Part shown: positions 16,684-25,622 of the stretch, piece after piece
Numbering within the stretch: position 1 is the first letter of the stretch
Layout of the letters: every line of letters begins with the position of its first letter
NCBI RefSeq assembly: GCF_028816475.1
Contig: NZ_CP118247.1
Span: 2,224,001-2,288,000 of the forward strand
Length of the DNA: 64,000 nucleotides
Source: Devosia rhodophyticola
GTDB lineage: Bacteria > Pseudomonadota > Alphaproteobacteria > Rhizobiales > Devosiaceae
Direction: 5' to 3'
The notes under the pieces: model-generated
Database searches by the model: none
The model's input: only the letters and a program-made list of their open reading frames with translations
What the model was told of the DNA's origin: nothing
Translations under genes and position numbers: made by a program

Positions 16684-17430
16684 ATGAAAGTGATGTTGGC
16701 GCTGGTGTCGGGACTGGTGTTTTGGGGGCTGGCGGGGGCTGCCAGTGCCGGGACAGTCACTGTTGCTGTTGCTGCAAATTTTACCGCGACAGCAGAACGG
16801 CTGGCGACAGCGTTTGCGGCGCGAACGGGGGATCGGTTGGTCCTGAGTTTTGGGTCAACCGGTGGGCTTTACGCCCAGATCAGTCAGGGCGCACCATTTG
16901 AGGTTTTTCTGGCGGCCGACGATGTGCTACCCGCCAAAGCGATTGCTGAAGGTTTGGCAGTGGGGGACGCTTTTACCTATGCGGTGGGCGCATTGGCTCT
17001 TTACAGCAAAACGCTGGATCTTAGCGCAGGCGCGGGCCTGCTCGATGCAAATTTTGAGCGGTTGGCAATTGCTGATCCGGCGACGGCGCCTTATGGGCGG
17101 GCGGCGGTGGAAACGCTTATGGCGCTAAGAAAATATGAGGCGATGGTGCCAAAATTGGTGACGGGAGAAAACATCAGCCAAACGCTGCAATTTGTTGAAA
17201 GCGGCAATGCCGAACTGGGTTTTGTGGCGATGAGTCAAATGGGGGCGCAGAAAAATTTCTGGCGCGTGCCCGCGGCATTACATCAGCCAATCAGGCAGGA
17301 TGCGGTGTTGCTGGAGCGGGGTGAGAATGATCCCTTCGCTCGGGCATTCATGGATTTTTTGCGTGGGAGCGAAGCGCGGGCAATCATCGGTGCTGATGGC
17401 TATGGTCTGCCAGATCCGGTGGAGCGATAG
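16684..17430 (+). CDS. modA: Molybdate ABC transporter, periplasmic binding protein
   Basis: Captures molybdate (or tungstate) in the periplasm for import. The 248-residue protein has a signal peptide of about 22 residues (ending AASA), then the ModA text VAVAANFTATAERLATAF, the ligand-binding Ser region SFGSTGGLYAQI, PFEVFLAADD, and TGENISQTLQFVESGNAELGFVAMSQ, all typical of the family. A perfect inverted repeat lies immediately upstream. modB follows after three bases. No ribosome-binding site is strong; GGGT at -9 is the best candidate and lies beside the putative operator. Confidence 0.95.
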   Translation: MKVMLALVSGLVFWGLAGAASAGTVTVAVAANFTATAERLATAFAARTGDRLVLSFGSTGGLYAQISQGAPFEVFLAADDVLPAKAIAEGLAVGDAFTYAVGALALYSKTLDLSAGAGLLDANFERLAIADPATAPYGRAAVETLMALRKYEAMVPKLVTGENISQTLQFVESGNAELGFVAMSQMGAQKNFWRVPAALHQPIRQDAVLLERGENDPFARAFMDFLRGSEARAIIGADGYGLPDPVER

Positions 17431-17433
17431 GCT

Positions 17434-18123
17434 GTGGGCGAGTTTGAGGCGATCTGGCCGCCGGTCATGCTGACGCTGGCGTTGGCGGGTCTGACAACGA
17501 TCATCTTGCTGATGGTGGGGACGCCGGTTGCCTGGTGGTTGGCGCGCAGCAATTGGCGCGGCAAGGAAGCGATTGCCGCCGTCGTGGCGCTGCCACTGGT
17601 GCTGCCGCCAACTGTTTTGGGATTCTACCTCCTAATAACACTGGGCCCATTTGGTCCGGGTGGCTGGCTTGCCGGTTTGTGGGGTGGGCGGACGCTGGCG
17701 TTTTCGTTTCCGGGCCTTGTTATGGGATCAGTGGTCTATTCCCTGCCGTTCATGGTGCAACCACTGCGCAACGGGTTTGCCGCGATTGCGCCTGAACTGG
17801 TTGAAGCGGCGACGACGCTTGGCGCGTCGCGATGGCAGATTTTTTGGGCACTGGCCGTACCAATGGCCCGGCCAGCCTATATCGCCGGGGTGGTATTGAG
17901 CTTTGCTCACACGGTGGGAGAGTTTGGATTGGTGTTGATGATTGGCGGCAATATTCCGGGACAAACCAAGGTTTTGTCGGTGGCCATTTATGATTCGGTC
18001 GAGCGGTTGGAGTGGGGGCGGGCGCACCTGCTGTCGCTGGGGCTGGTGGGGTTCGCCTTCGTCGTTATTCTGGTGGCGATGCTAGCGGATCGCCGTACTG
18101 CCCACGGAATGCCCGCTGGGTGA
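17434..18123 (+). CDS. modB: Molybdate ABC transporter permease
   Basis: Inner-membrane channel for molybdate import. The 229-residue protein has about five hydrophobic helices and the cytoplasmic EAA loop EAATTLGASRWQIFWALAVPMARP that docks onto the ATPase, plus LPLVLPPTVLGFYLL and FAHTVGEFGLVLMIGGNIPG, typical ModB segments. It starts with GTG three bases after modA. The usual third gene, modC for the ATPase, is absent: the next gene, 57 bases on, encodes an SPFH protein. The transporter must borrow an ATPase from elsewhere or the operon has been broken. Confidence 0.94.
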   Translation: MGEFEAIWPPVMLTLALAGLTTIILLMVGTPVAWWLARSNWRGKEAIAAVVALPLVLPPTVLGFYLLITLGPFGPGGWLAGLWGGRTLAFSFPGLVMGSVVYSLPFMVQPLRNGFAAIAPELVEAATTLGASRWQIFWALAVPMARPAYIAGVVLSFAHTVGEFGLVLMIGGNIPGQTKVLSVAIYDSVERLEWGRAHLLSLGLVGFAFVVILVAMLADRRTAHGMPAG

Positions 18124-18180
18124 TTGCGTCGGCGGCCCTGCGTCAATATTGTCTGCCAAAGCGTTCGCGGGAGAATCAGC

Positions 18181-19170
18181 ATGGGACTACTGAGTGAATT
18201 GGGGCTGGATGGCTCAGGTGTGGCGCTGTTGGCGATTGGCGTATTGGCCATTCTGGTGCTGTTTTCGGGCGCCAAACAGGTGGCACAGGGTTATAATTAT
18301 ACGGTGGAGCGGTTCGGCAAATATACGCGTACGCTCAAGCCTGGTTTGAACCTGATCGTGCCGTTCATAGATACTGTCGGCAAGAAAATAAACGTCATGG
18401 AGCAGGTGCTCGACGTGCCGCATCAAGAGGTTATTACCAAGGATAATGCCTCGATCACTGCCAATGGCGTAACGTTTTACCAGATTCTGGACGCGGCAGC
18501 GGCGGCCTATGAAGTCTCGGACCTACAGAACGCTATCCTAAATTTGACGATGACCAATATTCGTACGGTGATGGGGTCGATGGATCTGGATGAGTTGTTG
18601 TCCAATCGCGATGAAATCAACAAGCGGCTGCTTCACGTTGTCGATGCGGCTGTGTCGCCGTGGGGCGTAAAAATCACCCGCATTGAAATCAAGGACATTG
18701 ATCCGCCCAAGGATCTGGTTGATTCAATGGGCCGGCAGATGAAGGCCGAACGTGAAAAGCGCGCGGCGATTCTGGAAGCGGAAGGGCGCCGCCAGAGCGC
18801 GATTTTGCAGGCGGAAGGCGCCAAGCAGGCGCAGGTGCTGGAGGCGGAAGGGCGCAAGGAAGCCGCGTTCCGCGATGCTGAGGCTCGGGAACGTTCTGCG
18901 GAAGCTGAAGCCAAGGCCACGTCGGCAGTGTCAGACGCCATTGCCAGTGGCAGCGTGCAGGCAATCAATTATTTTGTCGCCAATAACTACATCAAGGCCC
19001 TCGAAGGCATTGCAACCTCACCAAACCAGAAAATCCTGATGCTGCCGCTTGAGGCGGCGAGCGTCATTGGTTCAATCGGCGGTATTGCTGAAATCGCCCG
19101 CGAGACATTCGGCGGTGGAGCACCAAGTGCGCCGCGTCCAACCGGGCGTCCGCCCACCACCGGCCAATAG
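18181..19170 (+). CDS. SPFH/Band 7 membrane protein, QmcA-like
   Basis: A stomatin/prohibitin-type membrane scaffold protein, 329 residues. An N-terminal transmembrane segment (about 13-30) is followed by the SPFH domain (about 35-200, with [23 protein letters not shown] and [23 protein letters not shown]). An alanine/glutamate-rich coiled coil with repeated EAEG units lies at about 195-245, and a Pro/Gly-rich tail ends the protein. Such proteins form oligomeric microdomains that influence membrane protein quality control. The NfeD partner gene follows 10 bases later, which is the classical pairing. GGGAG precedes the ATG. It follows modB but is unlikely to be linked to molybdate. Confidence 0.92.
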   Translation: MGLLSELGLDGSGVALLAIGVLAILVLFSGAKQVAQGYNYTVERFGKYTRTLKPGLNLIVPFIDTVGKKINVMEQVLDVPHQEVITKDNASITANGVTFYQILDAAAAAYEVSDLQNAILNLTMTNIRTVMGSMDLDELLSNRDEINKRLLHVVDAAVSPWGVKITRIEIKDIDPPKDLVDSMGRQMKAEREKRAAILEAEGRRQSAILQAEGAKQAQVLEAEGRKEAAFRDAEARERSAEAEAKATSAVSDAIASGSVQAINYFVANNYIKALEGIATSPNQKILMLPLEAASVIGSIGGIAEIARETFGGGAPSAPRPTGRPPTTGQ

Positions 19171-19180
19171 GCGGGCAGAC

Positions 19181-19630
19181 ATGGGCATTGTGGATTTCAT
19201 TGGTCAATATGGTGCCTGGTCGTGGATCGTTGCGGGGCTCGTACTGTTCGGGCTCGAATTGCTGGTGCCGGGCGGCTTCTTGCTGTGGTTGGGCATCGCG
19301 GGGATCGCGACAGGGTTGATCGTAATGGTCCAGCCCATTGCCTGGCCCTGGCAGTGGCTAATTTTCGGCGTCCTGAGCCTTGTCAGCATTGCGCTTTGGG
19401 TGCGCTTTAACCGCAATCGTCACCAGAATAGTGACCGTCCCTATCTTAACCGACGTGCCGACCGGTTTGTGGGGCACGAGAGCGTGCTCGAAGAGCCGGT
19501 GGTGGACGGTTACGGGCGATTATCGTTGGGTGACACTGTGTGGCGCGTTTCGGGGCCGAACCTGCCTGCGGGCACGCGGGTGCGCGTTGTGGGCAGCGAG
19601 GGGGCAGTGCTTAAAGTCGAGCGGATCTGA
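19181..19630 (+). CDS. NfeD-family membrane protein
   Basis: Partner of SPFH proteins. The 149-residue protein has two or three transmembrane segments (about 15-35, 37-55 and 58-75) and a C-terminal OB-fold domain (about 90-149) with the family pattern VVDGYGRLSLGDTVWRVSG and AGTRVRVVGSEGAVLKVE. It corresponds to the short NfeD1b type without a protease domain. The ATG at 19181 is 10 bases after the SPFH stop, so co-expression is likely. Function is inferred from the pairing; no enzymatic motif is visible. Confidence 0.9.
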   Translation: MGIVDFIGQYGAWSWIVAGLVLFGLELLVPGGFLLWLGIAGIATGLIVMVQPIAWPWQWLIFGVLSLVSIALWVRFNRNRHQNSDRPYLNRRADRFVGHESVLEEPVVDGYGRLSLGDTVWRVSGPNLPAGTRVRVVGSEGAVLKVERI

Positions 19631-19810
19631 AGCGGGCGCTCCAAAAAACAGCCAAAACGGTTCATTTCGGTACGCGCTGGCAAGGTTTCATTAACCACAA
19701 TCTGGCATCGTGGCCTTGATAAGGGACCGGCTGCGGCCTGTCCCATGACCACTTAGTGTCGCTCCTGATCGGTCGGCACGGCGCGCATTGGGCGGCCCAT
19801 GGAGCAGACA

Positions 19811-21079
19811 GTGTCCCGGCGGCTAATTTTTTCTGGCAGGGCAGTTCTGCTTCCAGCCTCTATTCTGGTGTTGGCCGGTGCGGGAACGGCATGGGCTGAT
19901 CCAGTTGCCGCAGAAGCACGCTTGCCGGCCAACCAATATCCGCTTGCCCCAGATCCATTGCCGAAAAGGGCACAGCTGCGGGAGCCCTTTACGCCATTTT
20001 TTGTGACCGATTGGACCCTGTCGCTTCGCGGCACTTATCGACGCGACGGGAATGGTGAGCGCTATGAGGCAATTCTTGCTCCTGAAGTTTCGCTCAAGCA
20101 CCAGGGCAACCGGGCCAATCTCAATATTGATGCCAGTGGCGAGGTGCGGCAGCCAATCAAAGACCAGATCAGTGTGAGTGGGCTACGCCTGGGAATTGAC
20201 GGCGACTATCAGCTTGATCAGGACACCAGCCTGACCGGAGCATTGGGCTTGACGATCGATCAACCCGAGGCGGGCGATCCGGGCCAGCCCAGCAGCGTGG
20301 CAAGTGCACCAACCAGTATTTCAGGCAGCGGCAGTCTCGGGGTCAGTCGGCAGTTGAGTCGGTTCAATGTCGGGATAACCGGCGCGATCAACCGTACAAT
20401 TTATGGCCAGAGCACGCTGACGACGGGCGCGGTGGTCGATAATGGCGATCAGAATATCTGGGGCGTGGACGGCGAATTGCGCGTTGGCTATCGTGTAACG
20501 CCAATCATCGAGGTTTTTGCGCAGGCAGGCGTGGGCCGCGACATGTTCGATCACGCTTCCCCGACTCTCCTGGTCAAGACTGATGCCACATCCGTAAGCC
20601 TTGAAGCAGGAATCAAGGGGCAGTGGGGCAGTGTTCTGGAGGCGGAGGCAACGGCAGGCGTCGGGCTTCGCCGGTTCGACGAAGCTAGTCTCGGTGAAGT
20701 GCGCAGCACGCTTTATGACGCGAGCGTCAGCTATTTGCCCAATTCAACGCTCAGGCTGACCGGTGGCTTTACCACCACCGTGGAACCGCCGGGCCCCGAT
20801 TCAAGCGGCACCACAAGAACCGAATATGCGGCGCGCGGCACGATCGACTATACGATCAACTCGTGGCTGGCCGTGAATGGTCTGGCTAATTGGCGCACGG
20901 CGAGCTTTTCGGGCACGGCCAATACCGAGCGTGGCTTTGGACTTGGGGCAGGGGCGCAATATAAGGTCAACAGGCAAACCTCGGTTACAGCGGACTATGC
21001 TTATGATCACAGTGAAAGCACCGCCGATGGCACCGAAGACAGCCATACGGTTAGCGTTGGTGTAACGCTCAAACGCTAG
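19811..21079 (+). CDS. Outer-membrane beta-barrel protein, putative BBP2 type
   Basis: A predicted porin-like outer-membrane barrel of about 422 residues. A signal peptide of about 27 residues ends in AWA before DPVAAEAR. A linker rich in Pro follows (about 35-65), then many alternating hydrophobic/polar strands such as LRLGIDGDYQLDQDTSLTGALG and ELRVGYRVTPIIEVFAQAGVG. The last strand is HTVSVGVTLKR rather than the usual terminal Phe, with the hydrophobic pattern kept. I prefer the GTG at 19811 because GGAG lies six bases before it; an ATG at 19799 in the same frame lacks one. Cargo unknown. It stands alone between nfeD and the methyltransferase gene. Confidence 0.75.
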   Translation: MSRRLIFSGRAVLLPASILVLAGAGTAWADPVAAEARLPANQYPLAPDPLPKRAQLREPFTPFFVTDWTLSLRGTYRRDGNGERYEAILAPEVSLKHQGNRANLNIDASGEVRQPIKDQISVSGLRLGIDGDYQLDQDTSLTGALGLTIDQPEAGDPGQPSSVASAPTSISGSGSLGVSRQLSRFNVGITGAINRTIYGQSTLTTGAVVDNGDQNIWGVDGELRVGYRVTPIIEVFAQAGVGRDMFDHASPTLLVKTDATSVSLEAGIKGQWGSVLEAEATAGVGLRRFDEASLGEVRSTLYDASVSYLPNSTLRLTGGFTTTVEPPGPDSSGTTRTEYAARGTIDYTINSWLAVNGLANWRTASFSGTANTERGFGLGAGAQYKVNRQTSVTADYAYDHSESTADGTEDSHTVSVGVTLKR

Positions 21080-21134
21080 TATTATCCCCGATCTGCATGC
21101 TAATCTGATGACCGGTAACAGGGTGGGTTCTGCA

Positions 21135-21605
21135 ATGAGTGGATCGACCGATAGTTCTGGCGCAGTGGTTCAGCCGCCAATCGGGTGGGGCGCCACCGTC
21201 CTTGTCGGATTGGCTTTGGGTTGGCTATATCCACTACCTTTCATGCCAGTTTCCCTGCCAAATGTCTGGATCGGGATCGCGGTTTTTGCCGTCAGTTTTG
21301 CGTTGGCGATATGGGCCATTACCACAATCCGCAAGGCGGGTAGCCGGATCGAGGTCAACAAGCCGACGACAACGATTGTAACAAGCGGTCCGTTTGGCTT
21401 CACCCGCAACCCGGTTTATGTCGGTATGCTGCTCGGCCAGGCCGCTTTTGCCATTGGGTTCAACGATCTTTGGCTGCTCGCCATGATGGTGCCGCTGTAT
21501 TTCCTGCTGCGCTATGGCGTTATCGCGCGGGAAGAATCCTATCTGGAGCGGAAATTCGGCCAGACTTATCTTGATTACAAATCGACCGTTCGCCGCTGGA
21601 TATGA
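21135..21605 (+). CDS. Isoprenylcysteine carboxyl methyltransferase-like membrane methyltransferase
   Basis: A small integral-membrane methyltransferase of the ICMT/phospholipid methyltransferase superfamily, 156 residues from the ATG at 21135. Four hydrophobic segments are visible. The C-terminal SAM-binding signature is present: GPFGFTRNPVYVGMLL (the RNP/Y pattern) followed by REESYLERKFGQTYLDYKSTVRRW (E-E plus F-x-x-x-Y). In bacteria the substrate is usually unknown; lipids or small isoprenoids are possible. An ATG at 21108 extends the frame by nine residues but has no ribosome-binding site. It converges with galU across 29 bases. Confidence 0.85.
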   Translation: MSGSTDSSGAVVQPPIGWGATVLVGLALGWLYPLPFMPVSLPNVWIGIAVFAVSFALAIWAITTIRKAGSRIEVNKPTTTIVTSGPFGFTRNPVYVGMLLGQAAFAIGFNDLWLLAMMVPLYFLLRYGVIAREESYLERKFGQTYLDYKSTVRRWI

Positions 21606-21634
21606 TGTTGCCGGCTAATGCGGCAAACATCTCG

Positions 21635-22534
21635 CTATTGGCTGAGATTGACGTTGAGCTTTTTCAGTTCGGCCACAAAGCCTTCGCGAATATCGTCGCG
21701 ATCCAGCGCGAAAGCGACGTTGGCCGTCAAAAAACCGATCTTGGAGCCGCAGTCGAAGGCGCGGCCCTGATATTTTACGCCGGTGAAACGTTGGGATTGC
21801 AGGAGCGTCTGCATGGCATCGGTGATCTGGATTTCGCCACCGGCGCCGCGCGATTGATTGGCGAGTAGATCAAAAATGCCTGGCTGCAATATATAGCGTC
21901 CCGAGATGATCAGATTGGAGGGGGCGTCGGCGGGTTTGGGTTTTTCGACCATTTCGGTGATTGCGAAGCCGGAATCGTCGCCGGCACCGCGCCCAATGAC
22001 GCCGTAGGAGGAAATTTCGCTGTGTGGGACTTCCTCGACAGCAATGACATTGCCGCCCACCGTTTCGTATGCCTCGATCATCTGTTTGAGAACGCCCGGT
22101 CGGGCCTTGAATATCATATCGGGCAGCAACAGGGCGAAAGGCTGGTCGCCGACCAGTTCGCGGGCGCACCATACGGCGTGGCCGAGCCCCAATGGCTCTT
22201 GTTGGCGGGTAAAGCTGGTACGGCCGGCCGAGGGCAGGTCCTGGCGCAGTTCTTCAAGAGCTTTTGTCTTACCGCGCGTTTCAAGCGTCGTTTCAAGTTC
22301 GAACTGACGGTCGAAATGATCTTCGATGACGCCCTTGTTGCGACCGGTAACGAACACAAAATGCTCGATACCAGCTTCGCGCGCTTCATCCACGGCATAT
22401 TGAATGAGCGGACGGTCGACCACGGTCAACATTTCCTTGGGCATGGCTTTGGTCGCGGGCAAGAAACGCGTACCAAGGCCTGCGACGGGAAACACGGCGG
22501 TTCTGACACGTTTTTGCAATCGACTGCTCCGCAT
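21635..22534 (-). CDS. galU: UTP--glucose-1-phosphate uridylyltransferase
   Basis: Makes UDP-glucose from UTP and glucose 1-phosphate for polysaccharide, glycolipid and osmoprotectant synthesis. The 299-residue protein begins its catalytic domain with [21 protein letters not shown], the nucleotide-binding loop and metal-contacting region of GalU, and continues with [34 protein letters not shown] and [18 protein letters not shown]. Length and motifs are normal. It is divergent from galE with 81 bases between starts; the shared region holds an 8-base TGACGTCA palindrome near 22578. The pair would supply UDP-glucose and UDP-galactose. Confidence 0.96.
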   Translation of the reverse strand: MRSSRLQKRVRTAVFPVAGLGTRFLPATKAMPKEMLTVVDRPLIQYAVDEAREAGIEHFVFVTGRNKGVIEDHFDRQFELETTLETRGKTKALEELRQDLPSAGRTSFTRQQEPLGLGHAVWCARELVGDQPFALLLPDMIFKARPGVLKQMIEAYETVGGNVIAVEEVPHSEISSYGVIGRGAGDDSGFAITEMVEKPKPADAPSNLIISGRYILQPGIFDLLANQSRGAGGEIQITDAMQTLLQSQRFTGVKYQGRAFDCGSKIGFLTANVAFALDRDDIREGFVAELKKLNVNLSQ

Positions 22535-22615
22535 TGAATGGACGTGTAAAGTTATCTCAATACCTAGAGATTAGCATGACGTCAAAATTGGTTATATGTG
22601 ACAGGGGTTAATCGA

Positions 22616-23602
22616 ATGGCGGTTCTGGTGACAGGCGGCGCGGGCTATATCGGTAGCCATATGGTGCTGCGCTTGGCCGATGCGGGCGAGGACGTTGTCG
22701 TTCTGGACAATCTGGTCACCGGGTATGATTGGGCGATTGATGGGCGCGCTCGGTTTGTCCAGGGTTCGGCAAACGATCAGAGCTTGGTGGGTGATCTGAT
22801 TTCAACCCACAAGATCAATGAAATCGTGCATTTTGCCGGTTCGATTGTTGTGCCTGAATCGGTGGTCGATCCGCTTAAATATTACGGCAACAACACCGCG
22901 ACCTCGCGGGACCTGATCGCTGCAGCGGTCAAGGGTGGGGTCAAGCATTTCATCTTCTCGTCGACCGCAGCGGTTTATGGGATGACCGGGCTGGCGCCCG
23001 TGGTGGAACAGACACCGCTCAGCCCAATGTCGCCTTATGGACGCTCGAAACTGATGACAGAATGGATGCTGGCCGATGTGGCAGCGGCTCACCCCATGAC
23101 CTACGGGGTTTTGCGCTATTTCAATGTGGCGGGAGCTGATCCGCAAAAGCGCAGCGGTCAGTCAACGCCTTTGGCAACCCATCTGATCAAGGTTGCGGCG
23201 CAGACAGCATTGGGGCAGCGCCCGAAGATGGATATTTTCGGAACCGATTATGAAACCCCGGACGGCACCTGCGTCCGCGACTATATCCATGTGACCGATC
23301 TGATTGAGGCACATGCGTTGCTCCTCAAGCATTTGCGGGGCGGCGGGGATAGTTCAACACTCAATTGCGCCTATGGACAGGGCTATTCGGTGCGTCAGGT
23401 GATCGACACGGTCAAGGCGGTGTCGGGCGTTGACTTCCGGGTCGATGAGGGTCCTCGTCGCGCCGGCGATCCTGCCTCTATTACGGCAACCGGGGAAAAG
23501 GTGCGATCCGTGCTGGGGTGGGTTCCCCAGCACGATGATTTGACCGAGATCGTGACATCAGCCTACGAATGGGAGCGTCACCTTTTGACGCGCAATCGTT
23601 AG
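22616..23602 (+). CDS. galE: UDP-glucose 4-epimerase
   Basis: Interconverts UDP-glucose and UDP-galactose with bound NAD. The 328-residue SDR protein shows the Rossmann motif VTGGAGYIGSHM at about 5-16, the catalytic Ser region FIFSSTAAVYG, the YxxxK pair in SPYGRSKLMTEWM, and YFNVAGADP. The ATG at 22616 has AGGGG seven bases before it; a GTG at 22598 is in frame but adds non-homologous residues. It is divergent from galU and converges with proV, with only 12 bases between the stops and no visible terminator. Confidence 0.95.
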   Translation: MAVLVTGGAGYIGSHMVLRLADAGEDVVVLDNLVTGYDWAIDGRARFVQGSANDQSLVGDLISTHKINEIVHFAGSIVVPESVVDPLKYYGNNTATSRDLIAAAVKGGVKHFIFSSTAAVYGMTGLAPVVEQTPLSPMSPYGRSKLMTEWMLADVAAAHPMTYGVLRYFNVAGADPQKRSGQSTPLATHLIKVAAQTALGQRPKMDIFGTDYETPDGTCVRDYIHVTDLIEAHALLLKHLRGGGDSSTLNCAYGQGYSVRQVIDTVKAVSGVDFRVDEGPRRAGDPASITATGEKVRSVLGWVPQHDDLTEIVTSAYEWERHLLTRNR

Positions 23603-23614
23603 GCAAGAATAACC

Positions 23615-24682
23615 TCAGGGAACGCCCGGCGTGTGCCGGGCCAAGGCCTTGATGACCTGCTTGGCTGTGACGCGCCCGACCTGCCTGCCGTCGCGATCCA
23701 TGACGCCCACCCATTGTTGCTCGGCAAATAGTGGCAGCACATCTTCGCAACGCGCGTCCATGTCAACGCTTTGCTCGCAAGGTTCGTGATCGCCCTTTTC
23801 CATGATGGAACGCACGTGGATGGCACGGGCCTTGTTGACCTGGGCAACAAACTCTTCGATGTGCTCGTTGGCGGGGCGAAGAACGATGTCTTCGGGTTTG
23901 CCTTCCTGAACCAACGCACCATCTTTGAGAACGGCAATCCGGTCACCGATCTTGAGGGCTTCGTCAAAATCGTGGGTGATGAAGAGGATGGTCTTGTGCA
24001 GAGTTTTTTGCAGGGTGATCAATTCGTCCTGCATGCCGGCACGGATCAGTGGATCAAGCGCGGAAAAAGCCTCGTCCATCAGGATGATATCGGTGTCGAG
24101 CGAGAGTGCCCGCGCGAGGCCGACACGCTGTTGCTGACCACCGGAAAGCTGACGAATGCGCGAGTTTTCGTAACCCTTGAGACCAACAGTCTCGATCCAT
24201 TTTTCAGCTGTTTCGAGACGCTGCTTGCGCCCGACACCGCGTACCTCTAGTCCGTAGGCGACGTTGTCGATCACTGAACGGTGGGGCAAAAGGCCGAACT
24301 TTTGAAAGACCATGGCCACTTTGGTTCGTCGGAAGGCGCGAAGCTCTTCAAGACTCATCTTGAGCACATCGACGCCGTCGACGATGATCTCGCCCGCTGT
24401 GGGGTCGATCAGGCGATTGACGTGTCGGATCAGGGTAGACTTGCCTGAACCCGAAAGCCCCATGACCACAAATATCTGGCTGCGGGCTACATCGAGCGAG
24501 ACATTGTTGAGCCCGATGACGTGGCCTGTTTCTGCCTGTACATCGGTCTTGGAACGTCCCGACTCGAGCAGGGCCAAGGCGCTTTGGGGATCGTTGCCAA
24601 ATATTTTGGTTAGTCCCCGCATTTCAATGGCGTTGGCGGGAGCGCTATCTGCCATCGTGTTCTTGTCAGTTATTGCGTTCAT
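23615..24682 (-). CDS. proV: Glycine betaine/proline ABC transporter ATP-binding protein
   Basis: ATPase of the osmoprotectant importer. The 355-residue protein has the ProV-specific N-terminal extension (TKIFGN..., about 24-55), Walker A GLSGSGKST (75-83), the Q-loop VFQKFGLLPHRS, the LSGGQQQR signature near 177, Walker B IILMDEAFSALDPLIR, the HDFDEALKIGDRI switch region, and a C-terminal CBS-like domain (about 285-345) that in relatives senses ionic strength. It overlaps the proW stop by four bases (ATGA). The operon order is proX-proW-proV, with the ATPase last rather than first as in E. coli. Confidence 0.95.
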   Translation of the reverse strand: MNAITDKNTMADSAPANAIEMRGLTKIFGNDPQSALALLESGRSKTDVQAETGHVIGLNNVSLDVARSQIFVVMGLSGSGKSTLIRHVNRLIDPTAGEIIVDGVDVLKMSLEELRAFRRTKVAMVFQKFGLLPHRSVIDNVAYGLEVRGVGRKQRLETAEKWIETVGLKGYENSRIRQLSGGQQQRVGLARALSLDTDIILMDEAFSALDPLIRAGMQDELITLQKTLHKTILFITHDFDEALKIGDRIAVLKDGALVQEGKPEDIVLRPANEHIEEFVAQVNKARAIHVRSIMEKGDHEPCEQSVDMDARCEDVLPLFAEQQWVGVMDRDGRQVGRVTAKQVIKALARHTPGVP

Positions 24683-25551
24683 GTGCGCGCCTCGGTAATG
24701 CCGATTTTTGCCTGCAGTTGTTTGCCGAAGGCTTGGGTGGTGCGATCAAAGACAATGGCCAACACCACGATGCCAAGGCCCGCAAACAGACCGCGGCTGA
24801 CTTCGAGGCGCCCGATGCCCTGAAGGACCTGATAGCCAAGGCCACCGGCACCGATCATTGAAGCGATCACCACCATGGCCAACGCCATCATGATGGTCTG
24901 GTTGACGCCCGCCAGAATAGTAGGCAGGGCCAACGGTATTTGTACACCAAACAGACGTTGGCTTGGGTTGGTGCCAAAGGCGCGCGAGGCTTCCATAACG
25001 GCCGGATCGACGGAGCGAAGACCGAGATCGGTCAAGCGCACCAGGGGCGGTGCGGCGTAAACGATCGTGGCGATAAGCGCTGGAATCTTGCCGGGGCCAA
25101 AAATCATCACGGCAGGGATAAGATAGACGAAGCTGGGCAGCGTCTGCATCAGATCAAGGAGCGGAGTCAGTATCTGGCGCACGCGTGTGGAGCGCGACAT
25201 GAAAACGCCGACCGGGATTGCAATGACGATCGTGGTCAATGTGGCTGCGATCATGAGCGCCATTGTGATCATGGAATCTTCCCAAAGATCCATCAATCCA
25301 AGAAAGAACATGGCTCCTGCCACAAGAAGCGGGAACTTCCAGCTCCGCGTGGCTTGCCATGCAATGGCACACAAAATGGCAATAATGAGCCACCAGGGGG
25401 TGGCTAACAACAGGCCTTGTATGAGATTGAGAAGGACCAGTAGCGGGTGCGCGATGGCCTCAAACGTCTGGCTCCAATTGGTGACGACCCAGTTAAGGCC
25501 CTCATCAATGGACTTGCGCAACGGGCGCGTATCAATAATTTCTGGGAACAT
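24679..25551 (-). CDS. proW: Glycine betaine/proline ABC transporter permease
   Basis: Membrane channel of the osmoprotectant importer, 290 residues, with a cytoplasmic N-terminus (about 1-30) followed by about seven hydrophobic segments. Family segments are visible: LTPLLDLMQTLPSFVYLIPAVM, FGPGKIPALIATIVYAAPPLVRLT, the EAA-type loop EASRAFGTNPSQRLFGVQIPLALP, and MIGAGGLGYQVLQGIGRLE. It is coupled to proV by an overlapping start and separated from proX by 71 bases that hold a strong hairpin. Confidence 0.95.
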   Translation of the reverse strand: MFPEIIDTRPLRKSIDEGLNWVVTNWSQTFEAIAHPLLVLLNLIQGLLLATPWWLIIAILCAIAWQATRSWKFPLLVAGAMFFLGLMDLWEDSMITMALMIAATLTTIVIAIPVGVFMSRSTRVRQILTPLLDLMQTLPSFVYLIPAVMIFGPGKIPALIATIVYAAPPLVRLTDLGLRSVDPAVMEASRAFGTNPSQRLFGVQIPLALPTILAGVNQTIMMALAMVVIASMIGAGGLGYQVLQGIGRLEVSRGLFAGLGIVVLAIVFDRTTQAFGKQLQAKIGITEART

Positions 25552-25576
25552 TTTTTGTCCTCGTGACGTACCAATT

Positions 25577-25600
25577 GCGGCCGGGTGAAAACCCGGCCGC
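25577..25600 (-). repeat. Strong hairpin between proX and proW
   Basis: Perfect 10-bp arms GCGGCCGGGT and ACCCGGCCGC around a GAAA/TTTC loop. No T-run follows on the minus strand, so it should not be a full terminator. It more likely protects the 3' end of proX mRNA or lowers readthrough into proWV, giving more binding protein than permease. Confidence 0.75.
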
Positions 25601-25622
25601 TACGATTTTCTGCGATGGCCGT

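Noticed and set aside
22578..22585. TGACGTCA palindrome between galU and galE
   Set aside because: Only eight bases and without flanking symmetry; too short to call an operator.
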